DNA from: Perognathus longimembris pacificus
Taxonomy: Eukaryota > Chordata > Mammalia > Rodentia > Heteromyidae
Length of the DNA stretch: 64,000 bases
Assembly (NCBI RefSeq): GCF_023159225.1
Contig: NC_063168.1
Location: 61,545,398-61,609,397 of the forward strand
Direction of reading: 5' to 3'
The notes below the pieces were generated by a model, which made no database searches, had not been told where the DNA came from, and saw nothing but the letters and a program-made list of their open reading frames with translations. Both the position numbers and the translations under genes were made by a program. Shown here in pieces: positions 1-11,661 of this stretch (the first letter of the stretch is position 1; each line of letters begins with the position of its first letter).

Positions 1-119
1 AGGGACTGGTGGCCAGGGCTGCTGGCTCCAAATCCAGGCTGCCTTCTACTTCCCCATGCAGCCAGGCTCCTGGCCATCTAAAGATACCATGGCTTCAGTG
101 TTTTGAGAGGGAGATTTCC

Positions 120-290
120 ATAACATAATGGTTGACATGGTTCTGTGGGGTCAGCTTAGCTGGGTTTGGATCCCTGCCCTTCCCACTTCCGGACAGTGTG
201 GGCAAACCACGTAGTACTTCGGAGCCTCCGATTCCTCCCATAAAGGCTAAGGTTGATTGTGAAGGCTTACTGACTTGAACGAGGTGAGGG
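120..290 (-). repeat. MIR relic
   Basis: Reverse MIR-like pattern (gtttggatccctgccctt; gtgggcaaaccacgtagtac), diverged. Confidence 0.45.
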
Positions 291-497
291 TGTGAGCGCA
301 CACACAGTATATACACAGTATGTTCTCAGTCCATGTTTATGATGGTTATTTTTGCCACGTTAGCCCCTTATTTGTCTGTAGCCTGCCCTGCTGCAGGTCC
401 TGTTCAGACTTCCAAAGGCTGGTGGACATTTGCACCGTAGAGCCCAAACTCTTCAGGCCCCAACTCCTTCACTGTGAGCCCTGTCTCCTCTTTGCAG

Positions 498-607
498 ATT
501 TCAATGAGAATGGCTTCATCGATGAGGAGGACCTACAGAAGATCGTGCTCCGACTGCTGGACAGTGACGACGTGCCTGAGGACCTCATGATGGACCTCAT
601 ACACCAC
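498..607 (+). CDS. CIB4: CIB4 coding exon with EF-hand 3
   Basis: Bounded by a pyrimidine-rich acceptor ending tttgcag and a donor gtgtga. The first codon (Asp) is split, with its G in the upstream exon outside the window, and the exon ends in phase 0 after two His codons. It encodes 36 full codons. The EF-hand 3 loop reads D-x-N-x-N-G-x-I-D-x-x-D: Asp rather than Glu at position 12 is usual for this hand in CIB proteins and is associated with Mg2+ tolerance. An in-frame ATG at 320 lies in the intron and is not the start. Confidence 0.93.
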
Positions 608-1045
608 GTGTGAACCTGGGGCTTGAGGTGGGGGAGGGGGGACTGGGGCCCCTGGATGTCAGGTCACCTTCTTGGAGGAGTTCCAGGGCCAGGCCTGGAG
701 CAAATGGCACACTGATCTTTGGGCTCTGTGGTTCCCAGCAGTTACCATGGGGATGGACCCCCCAAAAAGGACTGGAGGCAAATAACCCTCAACCCTCCTG
801 TTCTTTTAGGAACCTTCCAGGGTCTCCAGAGTTCTGTATCCAACCCATCCATCTGGGGCCTCCCACCCACAGGGGGCGCTGCAGACAGGAGGCCCTTAGC
901 GGCTTAGGGATGCCTTTCAGGGGTCACAGGGGGCCCAAGAGACAAGTGTTTGGTATCTGGCAGAGATCCTGGCATCTGGAAGCTCCTCTGTAGAGGGGTA
1001 CTCCCATTGTCATCATCTGACCTCATGTTCCCATCCCCTGGACAG

Positions 1046-1134
1046 GTCCTGAGTGAGTCAGATCTGGACAACGACAACATGCTCTCCTTCTCAGAGTTTG
1101 AACACGCCATGGCAAAGTCTCCAGATTTCATGAC
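1046..1134 (+). CDS. CIB4: CIB4 coding exon with EF-hand 4
   Basis: Acceptor ctggacag, donor gtaagg; starts in phase 0 with VLSESD and ends two bases into a codon. It encodes 29 codons plus two bases. The EF-hand 4 loop [12 protein letters not shown] has Asp at positions 1, 3 and 5 and Glu at 12, so it looks competent for Ca2+, with Asn in place of the usual Gly at position 6. The following helix [13 protein letters not shown] matches the family. Confidence 0.94.
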
Positions 1135-2058
1135 GTAAGGAGGTCTGGAGAGGTAGGGAGGAAAAAGGGGGTACCCCAGCTTCCCTCCCCTTGGCCAACG
1201 GAGTATCTCAGTCTTCCGGAGAAAGTTATGAGTTCTCAGCACAGTGCACTTAGCCAGTTCTAGACTCAACAAAACTGGAAGTTCTAAGAAATTAGGTAAC
1301 CCTGGGAAATGAAAAGACAGGCAAACCGAATTCCAGGCTTTTTGGATAATCCACCCTCAGGAGCGTGGCCTCGGTGGCCGTGACCCTGGAAGCCAGGGAT
1401 CTGCAGAGAAGGTGCAGTGCTGGCGGAGGGGCGCACAGAAGAAAAGAAGTGCAACAAGAAAAGCAAACAACCTGACCTTGATGTAGAAGGGGCATTGAGG
1501 GTCCAGACACCCAGGGAGGAGGGATCTCCGGTGCATTTCCCCAGCCCTGTGTACCAGTCTTCTCTGGACCCTTCCAGCGATAGGAAATGCACTCCCTTGT
1601 CCTGATTGCAGGGCCCTAGGAGCTGTGGAGCCGGAACCTGTTGTGTGTCTTCCCGGTCCCAGTTCTGCCCCTTGGTCTCACAGGCTAGGTGAGGGAAAAT
1701 GCCAGCCCATGAAAGAGTCTCTATCTGTCTCTCCCCCCCCCCGCCCCCCGGCCCCTCCAGCATGCCAGCATCTGTGCTTCCCCACTTAGCTTCACAATGC
1801 AAACCAGAAATCCCTGTTTTGTCAGACAGGCCATCATAGCCTCCCCCCAAGTTATTCTCTGATTCTAAAAGACTGATTCTCAGTGCCTTCTGAGTAATGT
1901 CGCGGCTCTGAGAGATGCACACTCCTCCCTACTACTACATGCTACTCGGATGGAGATGAGAGCTCCCATTCACATCGCTGCCAGGGGGCAGTGGTTCAAT
2001 CGCCTCTAGGGGACCCGCACTGGGGACCACCCCCATCAAAGGTAATTGTTTCTTTCAG

Positions 2059-2089
2059 CTCCTTTCGGATTCACTTCTGGGGATGCTGA
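2059..2089 (+). CDS. CIB4: CIB4 terminal coding exon
   Basis: Only 31 coding bases. After the acceptor tttcag the first C completes a Thr codon, followed by SFRIHFWGC and TGA at 2087-2089. The short tail ending in Trp-Gly-Cys is the signature of CIB4 C-termini as recalled. The 3' UTR continues from 2090 with no canonical poly(A) hexamer seen. Confidence 0.93.
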
Positions 2090-3643
2090 CATGAAGAGGG
2101 AGACCGCTGGAACACTCAAAGCATCCGGTTTGGAGTGTGACTTTGCCCTGTCCCTTCTCCTTTAAAATATTGTTTACTAAAAGAAAGCACAAGAAAAGCT
2201 TTTTCTCTGTCAGTCCATTGCTTTTTTTGTTTGTTTGTTTTAAGCAAGAACTATGTTAGGAGCTGCTTATTCCAAGGCTTAAGTTTTCCAACAGCTCCAA
2301 GCGAGCTGGGATAGCAATCTTTGATGACAGAGTTTAAATCTCAATGCATGTCAAGAACAGGAGACCAGGCCAAATGGGACAAAGTTCACTAGGAAAAGCT
2401 TTCATCCTTCATCCCCTCTGGAACCACACTCTTTCCCCCTGTCTCCCAGGGCAAGAAGACACAGAGATGTTCACATGGCTGTCATTCTAGCTGACGCATG
2501 GCTGACATCTTGGCCCCACTCTGCCCCTCCCCCAGGCCCTTGGGATGAGACCACAAGTCACCCACCATTGGGGCTTGTGTGCTTTGCTATTCGGCCAAAC
2601 TCTAGAATGAATAAGGCTACTCTAGAGACACTTTGGAGCCTGGCACATCAAGGACTCTGGGACACAGGAGGTGCCCCTCAGAGGAGCTTCTGCGGGCTGT
2701 CGGATGCCCACTTAGAGGGCATGTGGCTGGCTGTGACAAAGCATTATCTGGTTCTTACATGCACGGGGGTGCTGGAATAGGTGATTACATGTCATTCCTC
2801 TCTGCCCTTCCAGAAGGTGGGTTAGGCACAAGATTAGCGCGGGAGAGCGGTTGGATCCTCTGGACCCTTCAAGGTCATGTGGCCTTGGCACCCACTCCCA
2901 CGTCTACCTCTGGCCTGGAAGGTTCTGAAGTAGATCTTCATGGAAGCTTCTAGAAATGGCTTCAGGGAGGGAGAGGCCAAGTCAGCCTGTCCCTGCCAGC
3001 TTGGCCAGATGCAGAAGTAGTGGTTTCAGTTCGCTTCTTCTCTCTGCACTGCATTCTTCAGGGTTCCAAAGGCTGAGCTTCAGTCTCCATGTGGGCCACA
3101 AGCAGGGTGTGGAGTGGAAAAACCAGGACTTACAGACCTAGATTCATGTCTAGCTATACCGCTTCCTCACTGTGTGGCTTAAAGGCAGCTTTCTAAATGT
3201 CTCTGAAGCTCCTCCTCTTCATCAAGGAAGTGGGGTAATAAGTGTCCCTCACACATCATCACTTAAAGCAGACAACACTCCAGTGGCAGCTCCTGCTCCC
3301 AGCCAGGGTGGCTGTTCTGGGCCACACCCCCTCATTTTCAGGCAACAAGAAGCAGTCAGGCCTCCTCTGTGATCCCAGGGCAAACAGGAAGTCTCTGTAC
3401 CTCCGTGACCTGCCACTCGGGAAGACGTGGGGGTCACAGGTCTTGGCCTTACCTGTTCCACCTTGGGGAGCAGGTCTGTGGCCCAGAGGGATTGGGTGCT
3501 GCTGCTTCTGGTTGACATCTTGGGCTGAGCTTTGCAGAGGTTCTGAAGACATAATGCTGACTGACCCTTGGGAATTTTCCTGCCACAGTGACAAGGTCCC
3601 AGGACCCAGAGGAGAGGTGCATGGGGTAGTCATGGCTAAAGAT
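2090..3643. other. Convergent interval between CIB4 and CIMIP2C
   Basis: CIB4 3' UTR of unknown length and spacer up to the CIMIP2C poly(A) signal. It contains a T/GT-rich stretch at 2221-2243 and a MIR relic near 3105-3245. The open frames here show no family resemblance and look like chance. Confidence 0.6.
3105..3245 (-). repeat. MIR relic
   Basis: Reverse MIR-like (accgcttcctcactgtgtgg; catcaaggaagtggggtaat). Confidence 0.5.
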
Positions 3644-3649
3644 TTTATT
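3644..3649 (-). terminator. CIMIP2C poly(A) signal
   Basis: AATAAA on the minus strand, 55 bases past the stop codon, implying a very short 3' UTR. It is the only canonical hexamer noticed in the interval to CIB4. Confidence 0.75.
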
Positions 3650-3703
3650 GTAAACACTCCAACCTTGTGAGAGCTGGGGCTGTCAGGCTTCAGGCACCTG
3701 GTC

Positions 3704-3848
3704 TCACGCTCTGAACTCAAAGTAGGTGTCCCTCCTCTGGCGCTCCTGCGGGGACACCCTCTTCCCCGACGGAAAGGTCTGGTAAGTCTTTAGGTTGTCA
3801 GGGGAGACTCTAAAGAGGTGCCACTTATTTGTCGGACTCAGAGGAGGT
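3704..3848 (-). CDS. CIMIP2C: CIMIP2C exon 4 (stop codon)
   Basis: Acceptor ccctccag. The first base completes Leu, then 47 codons from PPLSPTNKWHLF to DTYFEFRA and TGA (3704-3706). The Phe-Glu-Phe-Arg-Ala end and the basic SGKRVSPQER block are conserved in CIMIP2C. Confidence 0.95.
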
Positions 3849-4218
3849 CTGGAGGGGAGATGGAACAATGTCAGGCAGTATGCCAGGGAGGGAGAGTGAA
3901 AAACACTCGTCACAGCCCCACGCACCCCCTTCCAGCCCTGCCCGCCCCAGCGTCACACATCAGTGTGGCATCTGCTCAACTACCCCAACTTGAGGGAAAA
4001 GTGATTTGTATTTGCACAGGGCCCTGTGGCTTACAGTGTAGACATGGCTGTCAAACAACATGTGACATGGATTCTGGCCCCATCTACTGCTAAAGTGAAT
4101 TCATGTAACAACGCGTTGCTGTCACCATCTCTGCTTTGAAGAGTAAATGAGATCGTGCGGCTACGACATTTAACACAGAGCTGGATAAGGAGGATAGCCT
4201 CAAATATTACAAGAGAGG

Positions 4219-4313
4219 CTGGTGCTGGTGGTGATAGTGGTGGTGATCAGGGTGGTGATGATGATAGCGACAGTGGTGATGATGTCAGTGGTGGTGGTGA
4301 TGATGGTGATGGA
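4219..4313 (+). repeat. GGTGAT-type trinucleotide-based repeat
   Basis: Imperfect run of GGT, GAT and AGT triplets in CIMIP2C intron 3; one frame reads as Gly/Asp/Ser low complexity and is not coding. Confidence 0.85.
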
Positions 4314-5500
4314 CCTACAGAAGGGGAGACTTTCCCCAGGCCACAGAGATGCCTTTCCTTATCCCTAACTACCTAGTTGATGCTCTGTGTCAGGTATGAA
4401 ACCAGGGAACAGCTCAGGTGGACAGGCAGCTTGGAGAAGGAAGAGGTGTGGAGACTTGCAGGAACCAGAGGAGCACATCCTGTCAAACAGGTCTCTGGAG
4501 GACATCTGTCTCAGGAGAGTCTCTGTCTCCAAGGACCTGCTGGCTCACAGCTATCCCACACGGTGGAGATGACCAAGCTTGTGGCTTCAGTTGGCCAAGA
4601 CCAGTCTCCAATCACCAAACTACTCAACATAAGCACCGGAGGCCATAACTGAACCTTAGTTTCCCTGTTCATGAAACAGACCCGTCTGTCATGCAGAGTT
4701 ACTTCTACAGGCAATGTAGCTATGTTTGCAACCCATTAAACTGGGTGGGAAGAGCTGGTGCTTTGCTTGCAACAGGCTGGTGACGGCCGGGATCCTGGGG
4801 CAGGGAGGGGTCAGCAAAGGTTGGGAACCCCAAATCTGTCCACTGACCTCCTGCTGTCCTTTCCTGGGACCAAGAGCGGAAGCAGTAGGGGTGGAATGAG
4901 GAATACATTAGGAGCTTACTGATCCTCCATCTTAGGCACCAGCCACCACCCTACACTAGCCACAAGACACACGGTGGTGATGGTGATGATGCGGATGGGG
5001 ACATTGTCTGGATCTTCTCGTGGGGCAGAGCAAGCCTTCCCTGGGGAAAGAAGCTCTCCTAGACACCCCCCCCCCCAGCTGTGAGAGGTGGGCTGAAAGG
5101 AACTTTCCTGTTTTGTCAGCTTGCTAGCTGGACTTTTCAAGATCTTCCCAAGCCCCTAGTGAGGGAATGGTTCCCAGCCCCTCTCAGACTGGGTTCAATC
5201 TGGGTGGGGCTGGAAACAGATTCCTTGTTCAGTGTAGTGCCCGCATTGTCCACTAGTGGGCAGCAACTCCTTGTGCAGCGAGGGTGGTGGGGAAATCACT
5301 TCTGGCAAGAGGAGGAGCCTCCTCCTCTGAGGCTGCCAGAACTTGGCCCTTCTTGCGTTGTAACCCCTCACTTTGCGCTGCAGGCTGGACTGCTAACTGG
5401 TTTTTCCGTCTGGGTGCTCTGTAGGCTCTGGCAAGAGCAGGTACCCAGTGGCTACCCATTTGTTGACTGCACGGATGAAGGGAGGAAGGAAGGCACTCAC

Positions 5501-5613
5501 AGGTCTGTGGGGATGGGGTATCTATCTCGCTCCTTCACAGGCAGCACGAAGAAGGGGACCAGAGGCACCGTGCCAGTCTTGTCTCGGTAGTACTTCCGGT
5601 GCTGTTGTGCCAT
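5501..5613 (-). CDS. CIMIP2C: CIMIP2C exon 3
   Basis: 113 bases: 37 codons plus two bases of a Leu, acceptor ctatag, donor gtgagt. It encodes MAQQHRKYYRDKTGTVPLVP and continues to YPIPTD; the initial Met is internal to the protein, following Tyr-His from exon 2. Strong agreement with the family. Confidence 0.94.
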
Positions 5614-6121
5614 CTATAGCTCGACCCCGGAAGAGATGACAGGTAGTTAGTGGATAGTTTATGCCTGGCTGAGCCTGGGTGTAGGAAGGCCATCTTCCCT
5701 GAAGGACTCTGCAGCATTTTTCAACTGCTAACCAGCTGGTGTCCTCTCTGGGCCTCAGTGCTTGTCTGTCTAGTATAGCAAATGAGCCCTCCCTCCAATG
5801 CCCACACCCACCTACCAGCTTTGCTACCAGGAGTGAGATGTAAAGCAACTAAGTCAAATCTGATACCCCAGCTCAGGAGATACACACACGTCAGTCCATA
5901 CAAACACAACAATAGGACCTAACGCCTGCCAGAGTGTGCTCTGTGTGAGAACCAGGTGTGCCACAGACTCGGTGAGGTGGGTCTCCGCTCCTCAGAGTCA
6001 GCGGGCTGTCTCATCATGCCCACAAGGAAGCCTCCTGACTCAGTAAGTCCCTCGCCCTGGCATCAAGAAGTGCCTGTGTGCTGGTAACCAGGCTGTAAGA
6101 CAAAGTGACACAGGGCTCAGG

Positions 6122-6340
6122 CCCAGTGCTGGTGGCTCACGCCTGTAATCCTAGCTACAGAGCAGAAAGCTGCCATCTAAGAATCATGGCTCAACACTAG
6201 CTCAGGCAGGCAGGTCTTGAGACTCTTATCTCTAATTAACCAGCAAACAGCCAGAAGTGGAGGTGTGGCTCGAGAGGTAGAGTGCTAGCTTTGAGTGAAA
6301 AATCCAAATGAGAGTGTGAGGCCTTGAGTTAAATCTGGAA

Positions 6341-6341
<1 letters not shown>
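6122..6341 (+). mobile_element. B1/ID-like composite SINE
   Basis: B1-like head (ggtggctcacgcctgtaatc) and ID-like tail (gtggctcgagaggtagagtg), ending in an AC tract. Confidence 0.75.

Positions 6342-6382
<41 letters not shown>
6342..6382 (+). repeat. (AC)n microsatellite
   Basis: About 20 units at the tail of a SINE. Confidence 0.95.
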
Positions 6383-6384
<2 letters not shown>

Positions 6385-7058
6385 ATATGTATGTATATTC
6401 CTGGAGCATAGCTGGGAAAAGCCCTCATTCTCAACAAGGAAACGAGGCTGGCTTAGGTCCCTGGATCTCTGTGTGCACTGCAGATGTTTTGCAACCCAGA
6501 GGAAAAGGACCCAAGAAACAGACCCTCTGTCCTCCTTGCCCACCGCCCCCCAACTCCACCTGCTGGGAAGTCTAGTGCAGTCTCTGCGTGAGCCTGATCT
6601 AGGACATGCTCTTGGGGGACGTGGAGATGGGGAAGCAGACATGGGGACCTGGTGGGCGTATCTGGAGGCTGGCTTCTAGAAAAGACGCTCTAGTGGGGCC
6701 TGTGCTCACATAGGTGAGTACTGGGCCTTTTACTAAGGTAGGAGGTGGCAAGGGTCCACAGACCCAAGAAACTAAATTGGAAGGGCTCCTCCAGAGGTGA
6801 AAGCCAAGCATGACTGAAGACCCTCAGCTCTACTAGCTGTGGGAGTGGGCAGGGATAGGGTCACAGAAGCCCCTGGGGTGGGAGGAGATGGGAGAAGCAG
6901 AGTCTGGAGGCCCTCCCTTTCCCAGCCGAACTCAGGTTTCTTGCTGGAGCAGCTCTACAGGAGGCAGGGTCTCCCCTGGCCCCTCCCATCACTCTAGGCC
7001 CAGAGGGAAGCCCGGGGGTCGGGGGTGGGGGTGGGGGGGTCGGTGAGAGGCAGCTCAC

Positions 7059-7329
7059 ATGGTAGAAGTGAGTCAGCTCGGCGGAGCGTTCGCTGTCCAG
7101 GTTGAAGCGGGCATGGGCGGGCACATTGTACATGCGCTCCCAGGTGCTGGGGCGGCTAAGCAGTGCGGCGGCGGGGTGGTCGGCGAAGGAGGGGAGGCAG
7201 CTCCCTCTGTCGAGGGCCCCCTGGCCCCCCTTCATGGCTGCATTGCGGTGATCCTGGAAGTACTTGAGGGTGGTGGTGCCGTAGGGGGCGCCGAAGGAGA
7301 AAGCCACAGTGGGGACATGGCCTTGGTAC
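7059..7329 (-). CDS. CIMIP2C: CIMIP2C exon 2
   Basis: 271 bases, acceptor ccacag and donor gtgagc. The first base completes the split Gly, then 90 codons run from YQGHVPTVAF to ELTHFYH. The PGYxGHxP-type motif of FAM166 proteins spans the junction with exon 1. RFNLDSERSAELTHFY at the end is conserved; the segment before it (GGQGALDRGSCLPSFADHP and following) is divergent and GC-rich. Confidence 0.94.
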
Positions 7330-8854
7330 CTGTGGTGGCATTGGGGAAGGGAAGATGCAGTTCTGTGAATAATGGGTGCGGGGCTAGCTGGAAGGGAGGC
7401 CCCGGCTCACTGAAGGGCTCTGGCTGGGGTTGGCTTCCGGTGCACGGGGCTGCACAGCTCTCTGGAGAAAGGCCAGGGGCACCTGACTCGGGGCCCTCTC
7501 TTTCAGCTCTGTCTGGATGGTCATCTTCCCAACCAGCAGCCTTCCCGGGGACCAGGAGCCAGCCTATAGGCAGATCACTGTCCCCCACCGGGCCTCCATT
7601 TACTTGGGGGTGGCCTTAAGACATGGGACCGCCTCTGACTCTGATATTCTGTGCCCATCTCATTAGAGGGTAAAGAGAACAGACGTTGGTGGAACCCTTG
7701 GGGTCAAATGTCATGAGAGTTAGATTTGTCATAAGCCAAGGCTTGGATTCTAACGGTGCCATTTTGTTCCCAACACACCACAGTCTTACAAGGTGCTAGG
7801 CAGATGGCCTGGAGGTTTTGACTAAGGATCTGGAGTGCTGAGCGCCCTTTAGCCGCTCGGTCATCCTCCACCACCAGAGAAGCTGAGCAGGAAGGCAGGA
7901 GCTGCAGAAGCAGAGCCCCTGGGTTAGAGGAGGCTCATCACATCCCACTGTGGGCCTCTGACAATTGGTAGATGCCAGAGAGAACAAAGCTTCTTCGATC
8001 AGCACAGCCTGAGACTCCCCTTCGCTCCCCACCTTCCAACAACTGCCTCACCCCCACAATGGCCCGCTGCTAATGACCACACGGGCCTTCCTGCGGCCCT
8101 GGGCACTGCTGGCCTCCCCTGGAAATGTTACTCTTCAGTCTCTTCCCACCCGCCTCTTTGATGGCTCCTTCTTCACGTCCTCTTGATCCGCCTCCTCTAC
8201 CCATCTGAGGTGCTGGGGTCTCTACAAGGTCTGTCCTGGTTGTGGCACCCAGACCGCAGCCTTAGCTGTCACCTGATCACCAGGGATGCCTGTCAGCAGG
8301 CATCCGGAGCCTGTTGCTATCTTCAAGCTTAGGCACAGTGGGCCCCTTCCATGGATGGATTCCCATCCCCCATCCTCCCCGACAGCCTCTTTCCCTCTCC
8401 AGTCAAAACAGAGGCATCCATCCTCTCTCACAGTCAATCACTGAGTCCTGTGCCTCTACCTGTACCATTAGAGCTCAGCCATATTTCCTTCCTTAGGACT
8501 CTGGCCTAGAAACCTCCTAGCTGCACTCACCATGACCCTCCAATCCATTTCCCACATTTCCACCAGACCAAACCATCCTGTGGAAGCCTTAGCATTCTGG
8601 CCCTTGGCCACCTGCCTGGCCAGTTTCCTGGCAGTCCTGCACCTGTAGGCCATCACAGGTCTACATGTGAAATGGCTCATCTCTACCCCCCCCCCATCCC
8701 TTCCCTCTCCTGGGGTCTCGCCCTGTGTCTTCTGCCATGGAGATATCAGTCGCATCTGCCCTTACCCCTCTAGTCCCTGCTCTCTGCTTTCAAAAGAGTT
8801 TAAGATCTGTCCAAAAATCATTTCTTCCAAAAATATCACCCCCTCTCCTAGGTC

Positions 8855-9010
8855 TGAGTGTGGCATCTGTTCCCTTTGCTCCCTGAAGTGTCCTCCAGGA
8901 GCCATTTCTCTATGCCCTCCTTTATACTGCTTAGTTTCTTAAAGACAGAACTTGATGGCTGTTTTCCCAGCTTTGTATCTCTAGTTCTTAGTGTCAGATC
9001 TAGCACATGG
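8855..9010 (+). repeat. L2 relic
   Basis: cttaaagacagaacttgatg and tctagttcttagtgtcagat resemble the L2 3' end. Confidence 0.45.
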
Positions 9011-9410
9011 GAGGGAGGGAATTGTTTTTAAACATGTGGAAAGAGGAGCCCATAGTACCCATGATGTTTACAGCTGGACTATCCACAGGAACAGCAAAGA
9101 GCAGTGGCCAGCTCCCGGGAGCCATGGCTTTGGATCTCCTGCCCCTCACTCGGGTGTCCTAACTACATGCCAGGTCACCAGGTTTCCAGGGAAGCCCGTG
9201 GCATTCTGGGAACTGCCAGGGCCCTGCAGCAGTGTCTGCTCCAGTTGGGGATTCATCTTGGCCTTAAGGGGGGAAGGGCGATGAGAGTGCTCCTGAGACG
9301 CCGCCCTTCCCCCAGCCCTGGGGCAGTGTGGAAGTGAGCCACACCTTTCTCCTTCTGGGTCCGGAACCAGAAGGGGTAGCTTTGAGACCATCCCCCACCT
9401 TGCGCCAGCG

Positions 9411-9840
9411 AGCACATGTGCTCCCCTTTCGCGGGCTTTGCCCAGAGGGTGGTACTATGGGAAGTGACGTTAGCCCATGAGGGAGGTCCTTGGGAGCTGC
9501 TCTTGGACGGACAAGCTCGCCAGCCTATCACCAGCTCATGCTCAATCCTCGTCATCCCTACTACATTACTGTGAGCCCCTCCCAAATAAACCGGATTGCT
9601 CTCCGAAGCGTCTCCGAGATCCGTCTGCGCCTGGCTTCCTTGGTGGGTAAGGAGGGAGAAAAAGGGGATCTCGTTCGGCCGCGTGCACTTTAGGTTTGCC
9701 CATGTCCCTTCGCTCCACCTTGGCCGCCCGCGGGTCGGGCACCCAGGGGAGAGGGTGAAAAGGGGAACACTGATAAGGTAGTAAGCTTAGCATCTCCACA
9801 CCAGGGGAGGTGAATCTAGCCCGGCATGCCCCCACTCTCC
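9411..9840 (+). mobile_element. LTR-like repeat, copy A
   Basis: Homologous along its length to the reverse complement of 16495-16925. Shared blocks include tgacgttagc, acaagctcgccagcctat, tgtctccgagatcc-like and ggccgcgtgcac segments. An AATAAA at about 9585 followed by this conserved block looks like an LTR R/U5. No flanking direct repeat is clear, so the ends are approximate; the downstream ~150 bp may be leader sequence. Confidence 0.6.
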
Positions 9841-11661
9841 AAATCCTCGACCTCAGAGGCTTGGAGGTCTGGACCTCCGTGGCCACCTCAGCCTCGGCCC
9901 CCTGGCTACTAGGATGGGGGTTGACCTGCAGTGAGGTAGCAATGTTTTATTTCCTCCTTGCATCTTCAGGAAGAAGGCAAGATATCCATACAGAGTGACT
10001 GTGACCGACCTTGCAGCCACTTTCCACCGTGGTTCTTGGTGGCTGCCACCCCTACCAGATTCCCCATGGGATCTGCGTAAGCCAGTAGCCACAGCGCAGG
10101 CTGCACAGGGAGACCCTAGCCCTGGCTCTGAAGGTCCCTGGCCAGCCTCTCTGTTCATGGTGCACCACCTTTCATGTCATGCTTTCCCACCTACCTTGAG
10201 CCTTTCCTGAGCTCCCCACTGACAGCCATGCCCCCCCCCTCCAGTCAAAAAAGATGGGGTCTGGGGAGTCCTATTGCTCTCTTTTACAAGTCTGTGCAGT
10301 TAGCTCCCTTGGCCACTCCAGGAGGCATTGTCCTCCTCTCTGGGGACACGGCTTGCCCTTCCTCTTGGAACTGGGGCCCACCCAGCCTGCCTCACTCAAG
10401 GGCTCAGCACCTCAGTACATCTCTCCACATTTCTCTCTTCCTCCATCCTTCCTCTCTGCCATCTTGAATGTCTGCGCTTTCTCTGCACAGGTGAGCCTTT
10501 CCCAGATCCAAACTCCCCAGGAGGCCTTCTGTTGTCTCATACTACATTTCCTCTTCCTGTATTTCCTAATCTCTCCAAAGAATGCTGTAGCCTTTTGCCT
10601 TTATTTCTTCAACCCCCTTCAGCTGACTTATGACCCGCCATTTAAATGTAAACCTTGATTGTTACATTAAGATCACCTAAGGTCACTGGATGTCTTTGGC
10701 CCTCTGCAGTATTCCCACCAATGAAGAAACCCATGTGGAAGGAAGCAGAAGCAGAGCTCCTGACAGTACTTCATGTGATGCATTCGATTCCCAAAGAATA
10801 GACTCAAGAAATTGAGAAGTCACAGACAAGGGGCACAGCAGGGAGAAATGGTTCCAGTTCTGTCAGCCCACCTGACATGCTGGGGTTCCGTCTGTCACTC
10901 CTCCATTCTCTGATAGCCACTCTCACTCATGTCTCCGTTCAGAACGTAGGGATGACAGGAGAAATACAAAGAAGATAAAGCGGCAGAACAAGATGTCTGC
11001 CACAGTTTGGAGCACCCACATGCACAGGACCTGACAACATCCCAGAGGCCAAGTGGTCAGCCAGGTGGACAGCCAGCACTTTCCTAGCATGAAAGACTCT
11101 GGGAAAGCAAGCACCCACCAGCCCCCTCCCCCCAGAAAGGAGTGTGCACTGGCAAACCCCGGCTCAGCTCTGTAGGAGCTCTACCAGAATGATGGGTGGT
11201 GAGCGCCACCTCTATTCAAGAGCAGAGCTACAAATAGCAGCCAGGTGACTGCTGCTTGCAGAACACAAGTGAATGTTACAAAACCTGTCAAGGTAAAAAT
11301 AACTTGAGCAACCAAAATTGGGAGGTGGGTGGAGGGGAGATGGGCGTGTACTTACTAAGAATGCCTCTGAGCATCAACCCATGGCTTCGAAAATAGAAAT
11401 GTCATTCCAAAAAAAAAAAAGCATAAAAACTCTGTGCTTTAGTGGTTTTATTCTCTCTCCCCCACCCTCTTTTAAAAGAATCTTTTAAGGATTAATATCT
11501 CTTGTGAGAAGTTGAAATTATCTAGACTCTGTCTATTCCTCCATTTTGTTTTTTCTTGTTTCTCTTAAATTCTAGCAAAAACTTAATCCCTTAAATTTCA
11601 CTCTTTTCATTATTAAGTAAGAAATCTGGCCTGGTCATATATGTATAAAATATATACGTAT

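Larger units (their letters stand above)
1..2089 (+). other. CIB4: CIB4 gene, 3' portion (partial, runs off the left edge)
   Basis: Calcium and integrin binding family member 4, a small cytoplasmic EF-hand protein related to CIB1 and CIB2; family members bind divalent cations and peptide helices such as integrin alpha tails. Three exons supply the last ~76 codons of a protein that is about 185 residues in human. The translated C-terminus SFRIHFWGC and the loop DFNENGFIDEED agree with CIB4 as I remember it and differ from CIB1. Introns of 438 bp (608-1045) and 924 bp (1135-2058) separate the exons; the first 497 bases are intron containing a degraded MIR. Neighbouring CIMIP2C and OTOF give the expected synteny. 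No AATAAA or ATTAAA is seen after the stop before CIMIP2C, so the transcript end is unresolved; a GT-rich tract at 2221-2243 could be a downstream element. Confidence 0.93.
5614..7058 (-). other. CIMIP2C intron 2
   Basis: Intron with one B1/ID-like SINE (6122-6341) followed by an AC microsatellite (6342-6382); the rest shows no recognisable feature. Confidence 0.7.

Noticed and set aside
320..613. Open frame with ATG at 320 covering CIB4 EF-hand 3
   Set aside because: The ATG and first ~59 codons are intronic; the exon begins at 498 after a clear acceptor.
7059..7619. 186-codon open frame on +
   Set aside because: Antisense shadow of CIMIP2C exon 2.
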